From assembly GCA_910579215.1 (NCBI GenBank), contig CAJTTN010000003.1, forward strand, positions 62,001-126,000: a DNA stretch of 64,000 bases, in the 5' to 3' direction. The notes under the pieces were generated by a model that did not search any database, had not been told where the DNA came from, and worked only from the letters and a program-made list of their open reading frames with translations. The stretch comes from an uncultured Anaeroplasmataceae bacterium. Lineage in GTDB: Bacteria; Bacillota_I; Bacilli_A; Acholeplasmatales; Anaeroplasmataceae. Positions 53,323 to 62,532 of the stretch are shown here, piece by piece (positions within the stretch are counted from its first letter, which is position 1; each line of letters starts with the position of its first letter). The translations under genes were made by a program, and so were the position numbers.

Positions 53323-55365
53323 CTATTTGAAAAGCTTAATATTATCTAAATTTGCTCTTTTTCCATCTGCCCCAATAATATATATTGCAACGCGCTTTGA
53401 TCCTTCTGGTAAAGCAATACGATAGGTAGTTAAGGTATTATCCATAGTTAGGCTATATCCTGCATCCACCCACGCTTCTGCTCCATCCATTAGGTATTCT
53501 ACACCTAATACAATTGGATCATCATTATTATAGGTAGTTCCATCAAATTGAACAAAATTATATTCCCCAGCGACTTGAATTTCAACTCTTCCTGCTTTTG
53601 TAGGATCCGCATTATTTTGAACTCTCAAACTAAAAGCACCATCTGTTCTATTATCCTTAGCAATTAAGGTATTCTTTAGTAACCATCCAACCTTAGGAGT
53701 TCCCAATTCTACCACATCATTGCCATCCTTATTAGAATAATTAGGCTTTGTTCCAGAGGTTCCATATTGGCCTCCTTCAGTAGATGCATCCTCACAATCT
53801 AATGAAGCTAATAATTCATGATTAAATACTGTACCTAAAACAATTACCTTAAAGGATTTTGTCTCACTCAACTCTGCATCCTTTGCATGCTTTAAGGTTG
53901 CCGTCAAGGTAACTACAGTATCAGCCTCTAAATGCTTTACTGTTCCATCTGCTGCATTTACAACTGCTGCATTATCACTTGTCCAGGTAATAGAAACATC
54001 TTTAAAGCCTTCTACATTAACTGGAAGTGTCAATTTATTAACATTGACATTTAAAGATACTTTAATAAGTAAGCTATTCTTAATTGCAGCTAATTGGTCT
54101 GCAGGGGATGCTTCTTTCACATCAATATCAGACGCCTTTAATAGCTGAACTTGTGTACTAGCCTTACCATAACCAAAGGCAGTCATAATTCCTTTAAATT
54201 CTAAGGTAGTATTTGCCAAAGAATTTTTAAATAAATTCCCAATAGCGCTAAATTCATCTGCACTCATATTTTTAGGATCTACTCTTAGGGCTATTGCTTT
54301 ACCCTCAACAACAACATCTACACTAAATGCTTTTTCTGATACAGCTGGTGTCTTTGTAATCATACCCTCTGCCTTAATATAAGAATTGTGATAAGGCTTC
54401 ATTTCATCTAAAGAGGAAACATCCTTTCCTTTTACCTCATTTAAAGTATACGTAAGCTTTTCACTACTTTCCTTAAAATATTCAACATTAACGATTTCAT
54501 TATTGCCCTGATAATACTTTTTAGCTCCACCAACCTCATAGCATTTGCCAACCTCTACTGGATATAGCGTTGCATTCTGTTGATACACATAAAATCCTTC
54601 TGTTCCATTTTGAATATAGTAGGATACTAAAGATTTGTCCTCAGGGCATACATAGGTTACAATCCCCTTTACCTTTACCTTTGTATCATTTTCTGCTTCC
54701 ATAAAATCTGCATGAGAAGTAATTGGCATTCCTACAAACTCTTCATTAGAGGAGGTGGCCTTTACAACCTCTAAATCTAATGAGCCCTTCACATTTGGCG
54801 TATCCTTACAGGTAGCTGTAATTGTTACCTTTCCTTCCTTTAATGCACTAACTTCACCCGTTCTAACCTGAGCAATTGTAGGATCACTAGATGTCCAATC
54901 AACACTCTGAGAAGCTCCTTGTGGAGACACAACAGCAGTCAAAGTAAGTCTTTCTCCTACCTTTATAGTTGTAGCGTTTCCTGCAGCAGTTATCTTTACC
55001 TCTGTAGGAACTACTACTTCTAGATCCTTATTCTTTATGATTAAAGAATATTTTTGAGAAATGCTTTCGTTTTCTACAGAGGTTGCAATAATATCAACAT
55101 TTCCTGCAGATAAACCCTTAACTAGTCCGCTATCGCTAACGCTAGCAAAATTTGTGTTACTTGTTGACCAGGTAACATCTTTTACATCAGCATTTTCAGG
55201 AAACACAGTTGCAGTAAGCTGAAGTGTTTCATCAACCTTAATTTCCCGAACGTTGTCTTTTGCAGTAATAGTAATTCCTGTAACAGCTACACTACTATTA
55301 CATGCAGCTAGTCCAAAAACCGCTGCCAAAGCAACAAAGCATAAAAATAATTTTCTAATTTTCAT
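53323..55365 (-). CDS. Secreted lipoprotein with Ig-like domains and an OB-like region
   Basis: 680 residues from the ATG at 55365, chosen because a lipoprotein signal peptide begins there (MKIRKLFLCFV, lipobox LAAC near residue 22). GAGG is unusually close to this ATG. Two Big_2 domains (about 25-110 and 118-200) are followed by an OB-like region (about 210-420: VKVKGIVTYV, SYYIQNGTEGFYVYQ) of the kind found in extracellular nucleases. Then come a degenerate Ig domain (about 425-510) and a C-terminal beta-sandwich that may bind carbohydrate. No catalytic motif is evident. It is probably a surface-attached partner of the metallo-beta-lactamase lipoprotein encoded next. Confidence 0.8.
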   Translation of the reverse strand: MKIRKLFLCFVALAAVFGLAACNSSVAVTGITITAKDNVREIKVDETLQLTATVFPENADVKDVTWSTSNTNFASVSDSGLVKGLSAGNVDIIATSVENESISQKYSLIIKNKDLEVVVPTEVKITAAGNATTIKVGERLTLTAVVSPQGASQSVDWTSSDPTIAQVRTGEVSALKEGKVTITATCKDTPNVKGSLDLEVVKATSSNEEFVGMPITSHADFMEAENDTKVKVKGIVTYVCPEDKSLVSYYIQNGTEGFYVYQQNATLYPVEVGKCYEVGGAKKYYQGNNEIVNVEYFKESSEKLTYTLNEVKGKDVSSLDEMKPYHNSYIKAEGMITKTPAVSEKAFSVDVVVEGKAIALRVDPKNMSADEFSAIGNLFKNSLANTTLEFKGIMTAFGYGKASTQVQLLKASDIDVKEASPADQLAAIKNSLLIKVSLNVNVNKLTLPVNVEGFKDVSITWTSDNAAVVNAADGTVKHLEADTVVTLTATLKHAKDAELSETKSFKVIVLGTVFNHELLASLDCEDASTEGGQYGTSGTKPNYSNKDGNDVVELGTPKVGWLLKNTLIAKDNRTDGAFSLRVQNNADPTKAGRVEIQVAGEYNFVQFDGTTYNNDDPIVLGVEYLMDGAEAWVDAGYSLTMDNTLTTYRIALPEGSKRVAIYIIGADGKRANLDNIKLFK

Positions 55366-55586
55366 TCCTCTTTTCGTATACTTTATATTGTACTTATAAA
55401 CTATACTTTTCCCTTTCTTATAAATAGTTTTAACGTTGTTAGTACAAAACAACTTCTTAACAGCTAAAATTGCCGATAAGAAAAAAGTGTCGTATTGTAG
55501 CTTTAACTGTTTTTTTATTCCTTAAAAAGTAATATTTTTAAGAAAGGGGTGACGGGCTACGATCTTTACCTTACAAATTGATTATA
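55366..55586 (-). promoter_or_regulatory. Promoter and long structured leader of the lipoprotein pair
   Basis: TGATATAAT (extended -10, 55581-55586) is followed by about 215 bases of leader before the ATG. It contains pairing GTAGC/GCTAC (55556-55560 with 55497-55501), a CTTAAAAA/TTTTTAAG hairpin near 55520-55541, and TTCTTA/TAAGAA arms near 55453-55482. No known riboswitch class is recognised. The remaining bases to 55664 are AT-rich. Confidence 0.4.
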
Positions 55587-55664
55587 TCATACATCAAAAC
55601 TAAACGATAGATATATTTTTAAAAAAAGAGAGAAAAAAGTCGAATTTTGGGTTTTATAAAAAAT

Positions 55665-57455
55665 TTATACTTCTTTACAAAACGCTTTGTAGCCAATTTC
55701 ATGCCTACCTTCATTTAAAAAGGTTTCAATCCTATTAAAAAGAATAGGATTATCAAATAGTTCAATGACATCCTTTGAATATCTTGTATCCTTAAAATTT
55801 TGAAATTCATCTACTAAATCTCGAAGAGTTTTTCTTTTGGCATAGCTTCTACCTAAAAAATCAACCGCTGCATCTATACTATCAGCGATAGATAATATAT
55901 CAATTAAAGGTTGGTTAATGGTTGGAGCATTGTTCATCGGATAGCCTCCCTTTTGATTATGCCATAAATGATGATACAGCATAGCATCACAAATTGGATC
56001 TGGAACTGAATTTTTAGCAAGTCTATATCCACAAAATGGGTGCTGCTTAATGGTTTGAAACTCAGCCTCCTCTAATTTTCTATAATTTATAGTAATGACA
56101 GGTATGCAATAATACTTTCCTATATCATGCATAATTCCCATTTTATAACTCAAATCAATAATTTCCTGTTTATGTATTTGAATATCCTCTAAGGAATAGT
56201 GTTCTAAAATTCCCAAGAAAAATTCTGGCTTTTTTGCTAGCATACTTTCTGTAAGTATTTTGGAAATTTCTGCAACAGAAAGAGTATGTATAAGCGTAGG
56301 AGTATGTCTTTTTGTAGTCGTTTTAATAAATAAATCCTCTAAAAAATCATAGGGATAATACGTAGAAATAGTCTGTAAAAAGGATAACATATTAGAATTC
56401 ATACTTCTAGTATAATCAGAAGGCTTAATCGTGCGAATAAAATTTAATATTTCATGTACAGTTGAATCAATCTCCTTTTTGATTTCTTCTGGAGAATTAT
56501 ATTTATATCTTAAATAATAAATCCAATAGGCATTCATTTTCACGATTGCAGAGGTTTTCTGTTGCAAGGTATACTCTTCCTTAACTTCTGTCAACCTCTT
56601 TAACTCTGTTAAAAACTCATCAATAGAAATCATGTGTCTATGAAATCGAATGGCATGATAGCTATAAACATATTCTTGATATACTGGAAAACTTGTAGAG
56701 GATACCTTAGCAATATCATCATAGATTCTACAGGCTGAGGTATAAACTCCCTGTATTAAAGCCTCTGAAACAGGTTGACCTGTTACATCAGCACTTCGAA
56801 TGGTTTCAATACCACTACAAATATTTTTATCAATAACAAAAAGATATGTATCATAGGGAATATCTGGATTAGGATCAATTTCTTTTTTATGTGCAATAAA
56901 ATCATATATTTCTTTATGAAGCTCAAAGGAGTATTCTTTGGAAAGAATTCGATTCCCATAGCATCGCAAGAAGATTTTTTTACCCTCTGTAGTCAATTGA
57001 TCATAGCGTTCTTCATATTCTAATATTTTATCCCAGGAGCAAGCACGCTCTTCTCTTGGAAATAGGGATTGTAACACATATTCGTAATAAGAAAAATAAT
57101 AGATACCCTCAACTATTTTATTTAAATCATTTTGTTCGATTGAATCCTCTAGCAAAAGCTTGCTTAAGCGATATAAAATCCCATTATCTAAGGAATCAAA
57201 GCCTTTTCTTAGATGTTGGAAAAAATACTCAATATCTGCACGTTCCTCAATAGAAAGCTTCCTTTTTTCTTCTAAAGGCTTCAATATTTCAGTCAAAATT
57301 TGATTATTTTCAATAGAAATATTTTGTTTGATTATTGCATTATCTAAAAGCTTAGTAAATAACTCATCCTTAGATAAGGAATGAAAATCATTCATATCAT
57401 CTAATGAAATAACCTTTTGAAAATTTTCTAAATATCTTTCAATTTTTTGCCTCAT
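55665..57455 (-). CDS. HD-GYP-type phosphohydrolase-like protein
   Basis: 596 residues. The C-terminal part has His390, HD at 443-444 (MHDIGK), His472 in QHPFCG, HH at 495-496 and GGYP at 503-506, the pattern of HD-GYP phosphodiesterases that break cyclic di-GMP or related nucleotides. The N-terminal 370 residues are helical and tetratricopeptide-like in feel, with no receiver, PAS or membrane domain recognised. The ATG has GAGGTATG upstream. No GGDEF gene is in the window, so cyclic-nucleotide specificity is unproven. Confidence 0.82.
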   Translation of the reverse strand: MRQKIERYLENFQKVISLDDMNDFHSLSKDELFTKLLDNAIIKQNISIENNQILTEILKPLEEKRKLSIEERADIEYFFQHLRKGFDSLDNGILYRLSKLLLEDSIEQNDLNKIVEGIYYFSYYEYVLQSLFPREERACSWDKILEYEERYDQLTTEGKKIFLRCYGNRILSKEYSFELHKEIYDFIAHKKEIDPNPDIPYDTYLFVIDKNICSGIETIRSADVTGQPVSEALIQGVYTSACRIYDDIAKVSSTSFPVYQEYVYSYHAIRFHRHMISIDEFLTELKRLTEVKEEYTLQQKTSAIVKMNAYWIYYLRYKYNSPEEIKKEIDSTVHEILNFIRTIKPSDYTRSMNSNMLSFLQTISTYYPYDFLEDLFIKTTTKRHTPTLIHTLSVAEISKILTESMLAKKPEFFLGILEHYSLEDIQIHKQEIIDLSYKMGIMHDIGKYYCIPVITINYRKLEEAEFQTIKQHPFCGYRLAKNSVPDPICDAMLYHHLWHNQKGGYPMNNAPTINQPLIDILSIADSIDAAVDFLGRSYAKRKTLRDLVDEFQNFKDTRYSKDVIELFDNPILFNRIETFLNEGRHEIGYKAFCKEV

Positions 57456-57489
57456 AAATCATACCTCATACAAAGTTATTATATCATAA

Positions 57490-57522
57490 AGAAACAAAAT
57501 AGAGTAGTCTCCTACTCTATTT
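57490..57522 (-). terminator. Terminator after the ABC exporter pair
   Basis: AAATAGAGTAG/CTACTCTATTT 11-pair stem with TTTTGTTTC after it on the minus strand. Confidence 0.7.
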
Positions 57523-57523
57523 C

Positions 57524-59377
57524 TTAATTATTTAAAATTTTTTGTAAAGCATCCTCTGCAAATTGATTTTTATACAACTCAAAGTAATATCCTTTTTTCA
57601 TTAACAGCTCATGATGCTTACCACTTTCTACAACAGAACCATCCTTCATTACTAAAATGACATCCGCATTTACTACTGTAGATAGCCTATGAGCAATCAT
57701 AAAGGTGGTTCTCCCTTTCATAACACGCTCCACTGCTCTTTGAATCATACTTTCTGTTTGTGTATCTATAGAGGAGGTTGCCTCATCTAAAACTAAAATT
57801 TTTGGATCTGCTACGATTGCTCTAGCAAAGCTTATCAGCTGTCTTTCTCCTACAGATAGCTTAGAACCACTTTCTCCAACCAACGCCTGATATCCATCAT
57901 CTAGCTTAGCAATAAATTCATCAGCAGCCACTGCTTTTAATGCATTTTTTATTTCTTCCTCTGTTGCATCCAATTTACCATAACGTACATTTTCTAATAT
58001 TGTACCACTAAATAGCTGAGGTGTTTGTAATACATAACCTATATTAGAATGAAGCCAGGTAATGCTTCTATCCTTATAGCTGTGTCCATCAATCAAAATA
58101 TCTCCCGTAGTTGGCTCATAAAATCTACAAATCAAATTAACTATCGTAGATTTACCACTTCCTGTATGCCCAACTAAAGCCACACTAGACCCTGCTGGAA
58201 TGTGTAAATTAAAATTCTTTAATACCTCTTCTCCCTTTGCATATTTAAAGGTGACATCCTTAAATTCCACCTCTCCAATCAAAGGTTCAAAATTTTCTAT
58301 TTTTGGTTCAAAAATTGTTCCATACTTTTCAATAACATCTACACGATCCCTAATTTCTGGTTCTTCCTCTATCAAAGATATAATACGCTCAGCAGAGGCT
58401 TGTGCTTGTTGAAAGTCGCCAATCACTCGAGAAATAGCGATAACTGGATCAAAAAATTTAATGGTATAATCTATAAAAAGATATAAAACGGAAGCTTCTA
58501 GTATTTCACTTAAGACCATATTTCCACCAAAGTATAAAGTAACTCCAACACCCGTGTAGCACAAAATAAAGGTGACAGGCCCAAATATTGCTGAAAAGAA
58601 CACCGCCCGTAAAGATGCTTTTTTATAGGCTAAGGCCTTACTATGAAACTCCTTAGAACAAGATTCCTCAATAACTAAGCTTTTAATAGCCTTTGCCCCC
58701 ATAAATCCCTCATTATAGGCAGCAGTAATCTTAGAATTTTCCTTACGAGCATCACGATAGCTTGAAAGCATCTTCCTTCTTATGATTAAAGTAAGTAAAA
58801 TTAAAATAGGTAATATCACTAAAACAATAATAGATAGCATCGTATTTACAACGAGTAAGACCCCTAAAATTCCAAGCATAGATAATATGCCCCAAAGTAA
58901 GTCCACACACCCCCAGGATATGATTTCACTTAGCTTTCTAGAATCCGAGGTAACACGTGCCATGATCCATCCTTGTGCAGTTTTATCAAAATAGCTAAAA
59001 GGGAGCTTTTGTAAATTTAAATATGCTTCCTTTCTAAGCTCATAGGAAGTTTCAATTTCTACTTTACCAGCAAAAAATAAGAAAGAAAACACACAGATAC
59101 CATAAGCAAAGCTAACACCTATATAAGCTGAAACTGTAAGCCAAATCGTATCAAAACGATTGGGATTATCACTTTCGAAATAGGTAGCAATAGCATAAGA
59201 GTTCAATAAGGGATAACAAACATCTAGGACAGCCAAAAATATGACAGAGCTTACTAGTCCTATAGCAATACCCTTATGGAGTAATACCGTTTTGAATATT
59301 TTTTTCCAAGGACCTTTATTATTAGAACGATAGTCTATATCATTTAATGCTTCTTGTTCATAATCAAAATCTTCCAT
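57524..59377 (-). CDS. ABC exporter half-transporter, catalytic-site Walker B subunit
   Basis: 617 residues: about 340 of six-helix exporter domain, then an ATPase domain with Walker A GHTGSGKST near 400, signature LSVGERQ near 507 and Walker B ILVLDEATSSID with the catalytic Glu, then the H-loop IAHRLST. The signature is LSVGE instead of LSGGQ. With its partner, which has an aspartate after Walker B, this gives one normal and one degenerate ATP site, as in TM287/288-type heterodimers. It starts one base after the partner gene. The substrate could be a drug, lipid or peptide. Confidence 0.93.
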   Translation of the reverse strand: MEDFDYEQEALNDIDYRSNNKGPWKKIFKTVLLHKGIAIGLVSSVIFLAVLDVCYPLLNSYAIATYFESDNPNRFDTIWLTVSAYIGVSFAYGICVFSFLFFAGKVEIETSYELRKEAYLNLQKLPFSYFDKTAQGWIMARVTSDSRKLSEIISWGCVDLLWGILSMLGILGVLLVVNTMLSIIVLVILPILILLTLIIRRKMLSSYRDARKENSKITAAYNEGFMGAKAIKSLVIEESCSKEFHSKALAYKKASLRAVFFSAIFGPVTFILCYTGVGVTLYFGGNMVLSEILEASVLYLFIDYTIKFFDPVIAISRVIGDFQQAQASAERIISLIEEEPEIRDRVDVIEKYGTIFEPKIENFEPLIGEVEFKDVTFKYAKGEEVLKNFNLHIPAGSSVALVGHTGSGKSTIVNLICRFYEPTTGDILIDGHSYKDRSITWLHSNIGYVLQTPQLFSGTILENVRYGKLDATEEEIKNALKAVAADEFIAKLDDGYQALVGESGSKLSVGERQLISFARAIVADPKILVLDEATSSIDTQTESMIQRAVERVMKGRTTFMIAHRLSTVVNADVILVMKDGSVVESGKHHELLMKKGYYFELYKNQFAEDALQKILNN

Positions 59378-59378
59378 T

Positions 59379-61190
59379 CTAGTTTCCCTCCTTTACTATA
59401 GTTTGAAATTCCTCTTCCAATTCTCCTTGAATTCCCCAAAGCTCCTTATACAGACCATCCTGCAAAACAAGCTCCTCATGCCTACCAATTTGAGATACAG
59501 AGCCTTGATCTAGTACAATAATTTTATCTGCTTCCTTCGCTGTTGTAGAGCGATGTGTAATTATAATCATAGTTTGATCCTTACGCTTTTTCTTTAAAGC
59601 GGTACGAATCATAAGGTCTGTTTTTGTATCAAGAGCAGATAAGGAATCATCAAAAATGATTACATTTGACTCATCTACTAACATTCTAGCAATCGCAATT
59701 CTTTGTTTTTGACCACCTGAAAGTGTAGTTCCTTTTTCTCCAACAATCGTCTTATATCCTCTTTCAAACTTCTCAATCTCTTGATGAATGGAAGCCGTTC
59801 TAGCTGCCTCATAAATACGCTCTGTTGGAAGCTTTGGATCTACAATAGCAACATTATCATACACTGTTTTAGAAAATAAGAATGGATCCTGTAAAATTAA
59901 TTTCATATTTTTTCTTAAATGTTTTTTTTCAATATCCTTAATAGAAACACCATCTAAAAGAATGTCTCCTTCTGTAATTTCAAGCATGCGAGTAAGAAGG
60001 TTACAAATGGTAGACTTTCCACTCCCCGTTTTGCCGACAATAGCAATCGTTTGTCCGGCTTCTATATCAAATGATACATCTTTTAGAAGTGGCTTAGTAT
60101 CATCCACAAATTGAAAGGTTACCCTTTTAAATTCTATTTTCCCTGTAATCTCAGGTACATATGTACCATTAATCTCATATTCCTCTGGAATAGATAATAT
60201 TTCATCTATTCGGTTAGCAGCAACACTTGCCTTACCAAAGGATGCGATTATTCTTCCTAAGCTTCGCATAGGCCAAATGAGCATACCCATTAAAAGTAAG
60301 GAAGCAACAATATCAGCAGCACTTAAAATCTCATTTCTCGCCAAGAAAATACCAATACTAATAGTAAGTGCATATTGCATGAAGCAAAGGAAATCACTTC
60401 CACCCCAAAAGGCAGCCATAATGGTATTCATCTTACCATTTCTTTTGGCATACGCTCTATTTGCCTCATCCATTTTTTCAAATTCATATTTTTCATTTGC
60501 GAAAGCACGCACAACTCTAGAACTATTCACATTTTCTTGAATGATTGTAGTCATTTTACTTTCTAATTTTTCTATCCTATCAAATTCCTTATTACAATAT
60601 CTAAAATAGATTGTTGAAGAAACCGCGGTGATTGGTACACTTACTAAGCTTACCCACATTAAAACTGGGGATATTTGATACACACGATAGGCTCCTATAA
60701 TTACGGTTACAAATATATCTATTAGCCCCGGAACCATACCAGAAATAAAGGATGCAGTTTGGTCAACATCAGAGGTTGACCTCTGAATTAAATCTCCTAT
60801 ATCTGAATGGTTATGATAGGAAAACGATAAATTCATCACATGATCATAAATCTTTAAGCGCATATCATAGCCCACATATTGTGCTAAAGCCCCTTGATAA
60901 TAATTATCTAAAAAACGTAATACAGAGCGAACCGCTTGTAAGCCTATCATGGTCGCTCCAATCATAATTAGACAGGTTAAGGTATCTTCTATATTATCAT
61001 ACCAGGTTATTAAAAACCTAGGAAGATCTGTCTTTGATTCTGTTGCTGATTCCAAACGTTCAAATGCATATTGAATAAACAAAGGAAGGTATGCATACAA
61101 CCACTGCAATATAGCAGAAAGTGCAACTATAAGGATAATTAACCATAGATAATGCCTTCCCCAACCCCATAATTTTTTTATTCCATTCAT
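59379..61190 (-). CDS. ABC exporter half-transporter, degenerate-site subunit
   Basis: 603 residues with an exporter membrane domain followed by an ATPase domain: Walker A GKTGSGKST near 378, canonical signature LSGGQKQR near 485, and Walker B VIIFDDSLSALD in which Asp replaces the catalytic Glu; the H-loop is ITHRSTT. This is the normal non-catalytic half of a heterodimeric multidrug-type exporter. The ATG follows AGGAGAG. It sits 55 bases after the Lrp gene but is separated from it by a terminator. Confidence 0.93.
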   Translation of the reverse strand: MNGIKKLWGWGRHYLWLIILIVALSAILQWLYAYLPLFIQYAFERLESATESKTDLPRFLITWYDNIEDTLTCLIMIGATMIGLQAVRSVLRFLDNYYQGALAQYVGYDMRLKIYDHVMNLSFSYHNHSDIGDLIQRSTSDVDQTASFISGMVPGLIDIFVTVIIGAYRVYQISPVLMWVSLVSVPITAVSSTIYFRYCNKEFDRIEKLESKMTTIIQENVNSSRVVRAFANEKYEFEKMDEANRAYAKRNGKMNTIMAAFWGGSDFLCFMQYALTISIGIFLARNEILSAADIVASLLLMGMLIWPMRSLGRIIASFGKASVAANRIDEILSIPEEYEINGTYVPEITGKIEFKRVTFQFVDDTKPLLKDVSFDIEAGQTIAIVGKTGSGKSTICNLLTRMLEITEGDILLDGVSIKDIEKKHLRKNMKLILQDPFLFSKTVYDNVAIVDPKLPTERIYEAARTASIHQEIEKFERGYKTIVGEKGTTLSGGQKQRIAIARMLVDESNVIIFDDSLSALDTKTDLMIRTALKKKRKDQTMIIITHRSTTAKEADKIIVLDQGSVSQIGRHEELVLQDGLYKELWGIQGELEEEFQTIVKEGN

Positions 61191-61213
61191 AAATAATCTC
61201 TCCTAATTTTCAT

Positions 61214-61237
61214 CAAAAAAAGAGCCAAACGGCTCTT
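61214..61237 (-). terminator. Terminator after the Lrp gene
   Basis: AAGAGCC-GTTT-GGCTCTT hairpin followed by seven T on the minus strand. It may allow partial readthrough into the exporter genes. Confidence 0.9.
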
Positions 61238-61245
61238 AAAGTAAT

Positions 61246-61716
61246 TTATTCTAAAGGTATTGTCGTACTTTCCTTTTCTGAGCTTACCACTATAGAAGTA
61301 TCTATATTGGTTACATAAGGTGCATTCATAAGCTTATCAAATACAAGATCACGATAATATTCAAAGCTTTTTGCAACGATTTTCAAAAGGAATGAGGCAT
61401 CCCCAGTAATTGTATAGCACTCCACAACCTCAGGTATTTTTTTAGTTTCCTCTATAAATGCCTGACTGTTTTCGCGATTCAAGGGTGTAACGTATACTTT
61501 CGCAAAGCAAGTAATCTCATAGCCCAATTTCTTTTCATCTACAATTACGGTAAATTTCTTTAAGATGTTTTGTTCTTTTAAGTTTTTTACTCGAAGTAAG
61601 CAGGAAGATGGTGCAAGTCCAATCTTCTTGGATAAATCTATATTACTAATTGAAGAATCCTCTTGTAGTAATTCCACAATTTTTCTGTCATATTCATCTA
61701 AGCGAACTGTATTCAT
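61246..61716 (-). CDS. Lrp/AsnC-family transcriptional regulator
   Basis: 156 residues. N-terminal helix-turn-helix (LDEYDRKIVELLQEDSSISN, then LSKKIGLAPSSCLLRVKNL) and a C-terminal RAM domain (about 70-145, VVECYTITGDASFLLKIVA). Such proteins respond to amino acids or other small molecules. The ATG follows AAAGGAGGATG. Its place before an exporter pair suggests it may control export, but the terminator between them weakens this. Confidence 0.94.
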   Translation of the reverse strand: MNTVRLDEYDRKIVELLQEDSSISNIDLSKKIGLAPSSCLLRVKNLKEQNILKKFTVIVDEKKLGYEITCFAKVYVTPLNRENSQAFIEETKKIPEVVECYTITGDASFLLKIVAKSFEYYRDLVFDKLMNAPYVTNIDTSIVVSSEKESTTIPLE

Positions 61717-61750
61717 TTTTTCTCATCCTCCTTTCATCGCATCCTTATAG

Positions 61751-61779
61751 ATTATACCATTCCAATATTTCTTTGTAAA
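61751..61779 (-). promoter_or_regulatory. Promoter of the Lrp gene
   Basis: TTTACA (61774-61779) and TATAAT (61751-61756, within TGGTATAAT) with a 17-base spacer on the minus strand. Confidence 0.8.
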
Positions 61780-61841
61780 GAAAATTTGTTAAAAATGTTA
61801 ATTTGATTTATTTTATACAATAAAATTAAGTTTTAAATGTA

Positions 61842-62528
61842 TTAATACTTAACAAATGGGACAAATTTTGTTTTTGCCGGACATAAAGATTTAAGTAATG
61901 GGATAAAAATAGAATCCTTTCGAATGCTTGCAATAAGGGTTATATTTAAATTAGGACTCATAAATAATTTTAAATATGGCGCTAAATCAGGATCATCTAA
62001 GCCATGAAATTCACGAAAGCCTAAAAGCTCTAATTCAAAGTAATCATATATAATAACAAAGCTACTATCTTCTATAGTTATCAAATCAACAGATAATCGA
62101 ATTTGTCCAAATGTCAACATCATTCTTTCATAAGCCTTTAAAATTTTTTCATTTGCATCTATGTCTCTACATTCTATATACTTTTTGTAAAGGTTATCAA
62201 CATTACGATCAGAAATACTAATCCCCTTTGTATAGCAATAATCACAAATTTCTTCTCTAGACATATGATTATTCTTGAGCTTTGCAATCATGCAAATCAC
62301 CTTATTAGAATAAGTATAGCCCCGAAACGCTATTTTATTTGCTGTTTGGGAACTATAAAGAATAGAATCCTTACAATTTGGACAGCTATAAGCCAAATTA
62401 TGAATTTTTGATTTTTTTCCATTAGAATAGCATACCGTTTTTTTAGAAATTGCATAACGATAAATCAATTTACTTTTACATTTTGGACAGGTTAATACCT
62501 CTGGCTTATAATATTTTGACGCAATCAT
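61842..62528 (-). CDS. Zinc-ribbon protein resembling a truncated transposase
   Basis: 228 residues. Two CxxC pairs (CPKC at 14-17 and CPNC at 49-52) form a zinc ribbon. A helix-turn-helix-like segment follows (MSREEICDYCYTKGISISDRNVDNLY, about 93-118). The segment RLSVDLITIEDSSFVIIYDYFELELLGF (about 153-180) has the shape of the first catalytic block of some IS transposases (a strand, Asp, then a strand pair). The later acidic residues are absent and the protein stops early. It may be a domesticated or decayed transposase now in an operon behind the ROK kinase gene (four-base gap). The function is unknown. Confidence 0.6.
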   Translation of the reverse strand: MIASKYYKPEVLTCPKCKSKLIYRYAISKKTVCYSNGKKSKIHNLAYSCPNCKDSILYSSQTANKIAFRGYTYSNKVICMIAKLKNNHMSREEICDYCYTKGISISDRNVDNLYKKYIECRDIDANEKILKAYERMMLTFGQIRLSVDLITIEDSSFVIIYDYFELELLGFREFHGLDDPDLAPYLKLFMSPNLNITLIASIRKDSIFIPLLKSLCPAKTKFVPFVKY

Positions 62529-62532
62529 AGGA

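Noticed and set aside
55453..55575. Cyclic-di-GMP riboswitch upstream of the lipoprotein pair, next to an HD-GYP gene
   Set aside because: The known conserved cores of the c-di-GMP riboswitch classes are not seen; only generic pairings are present.
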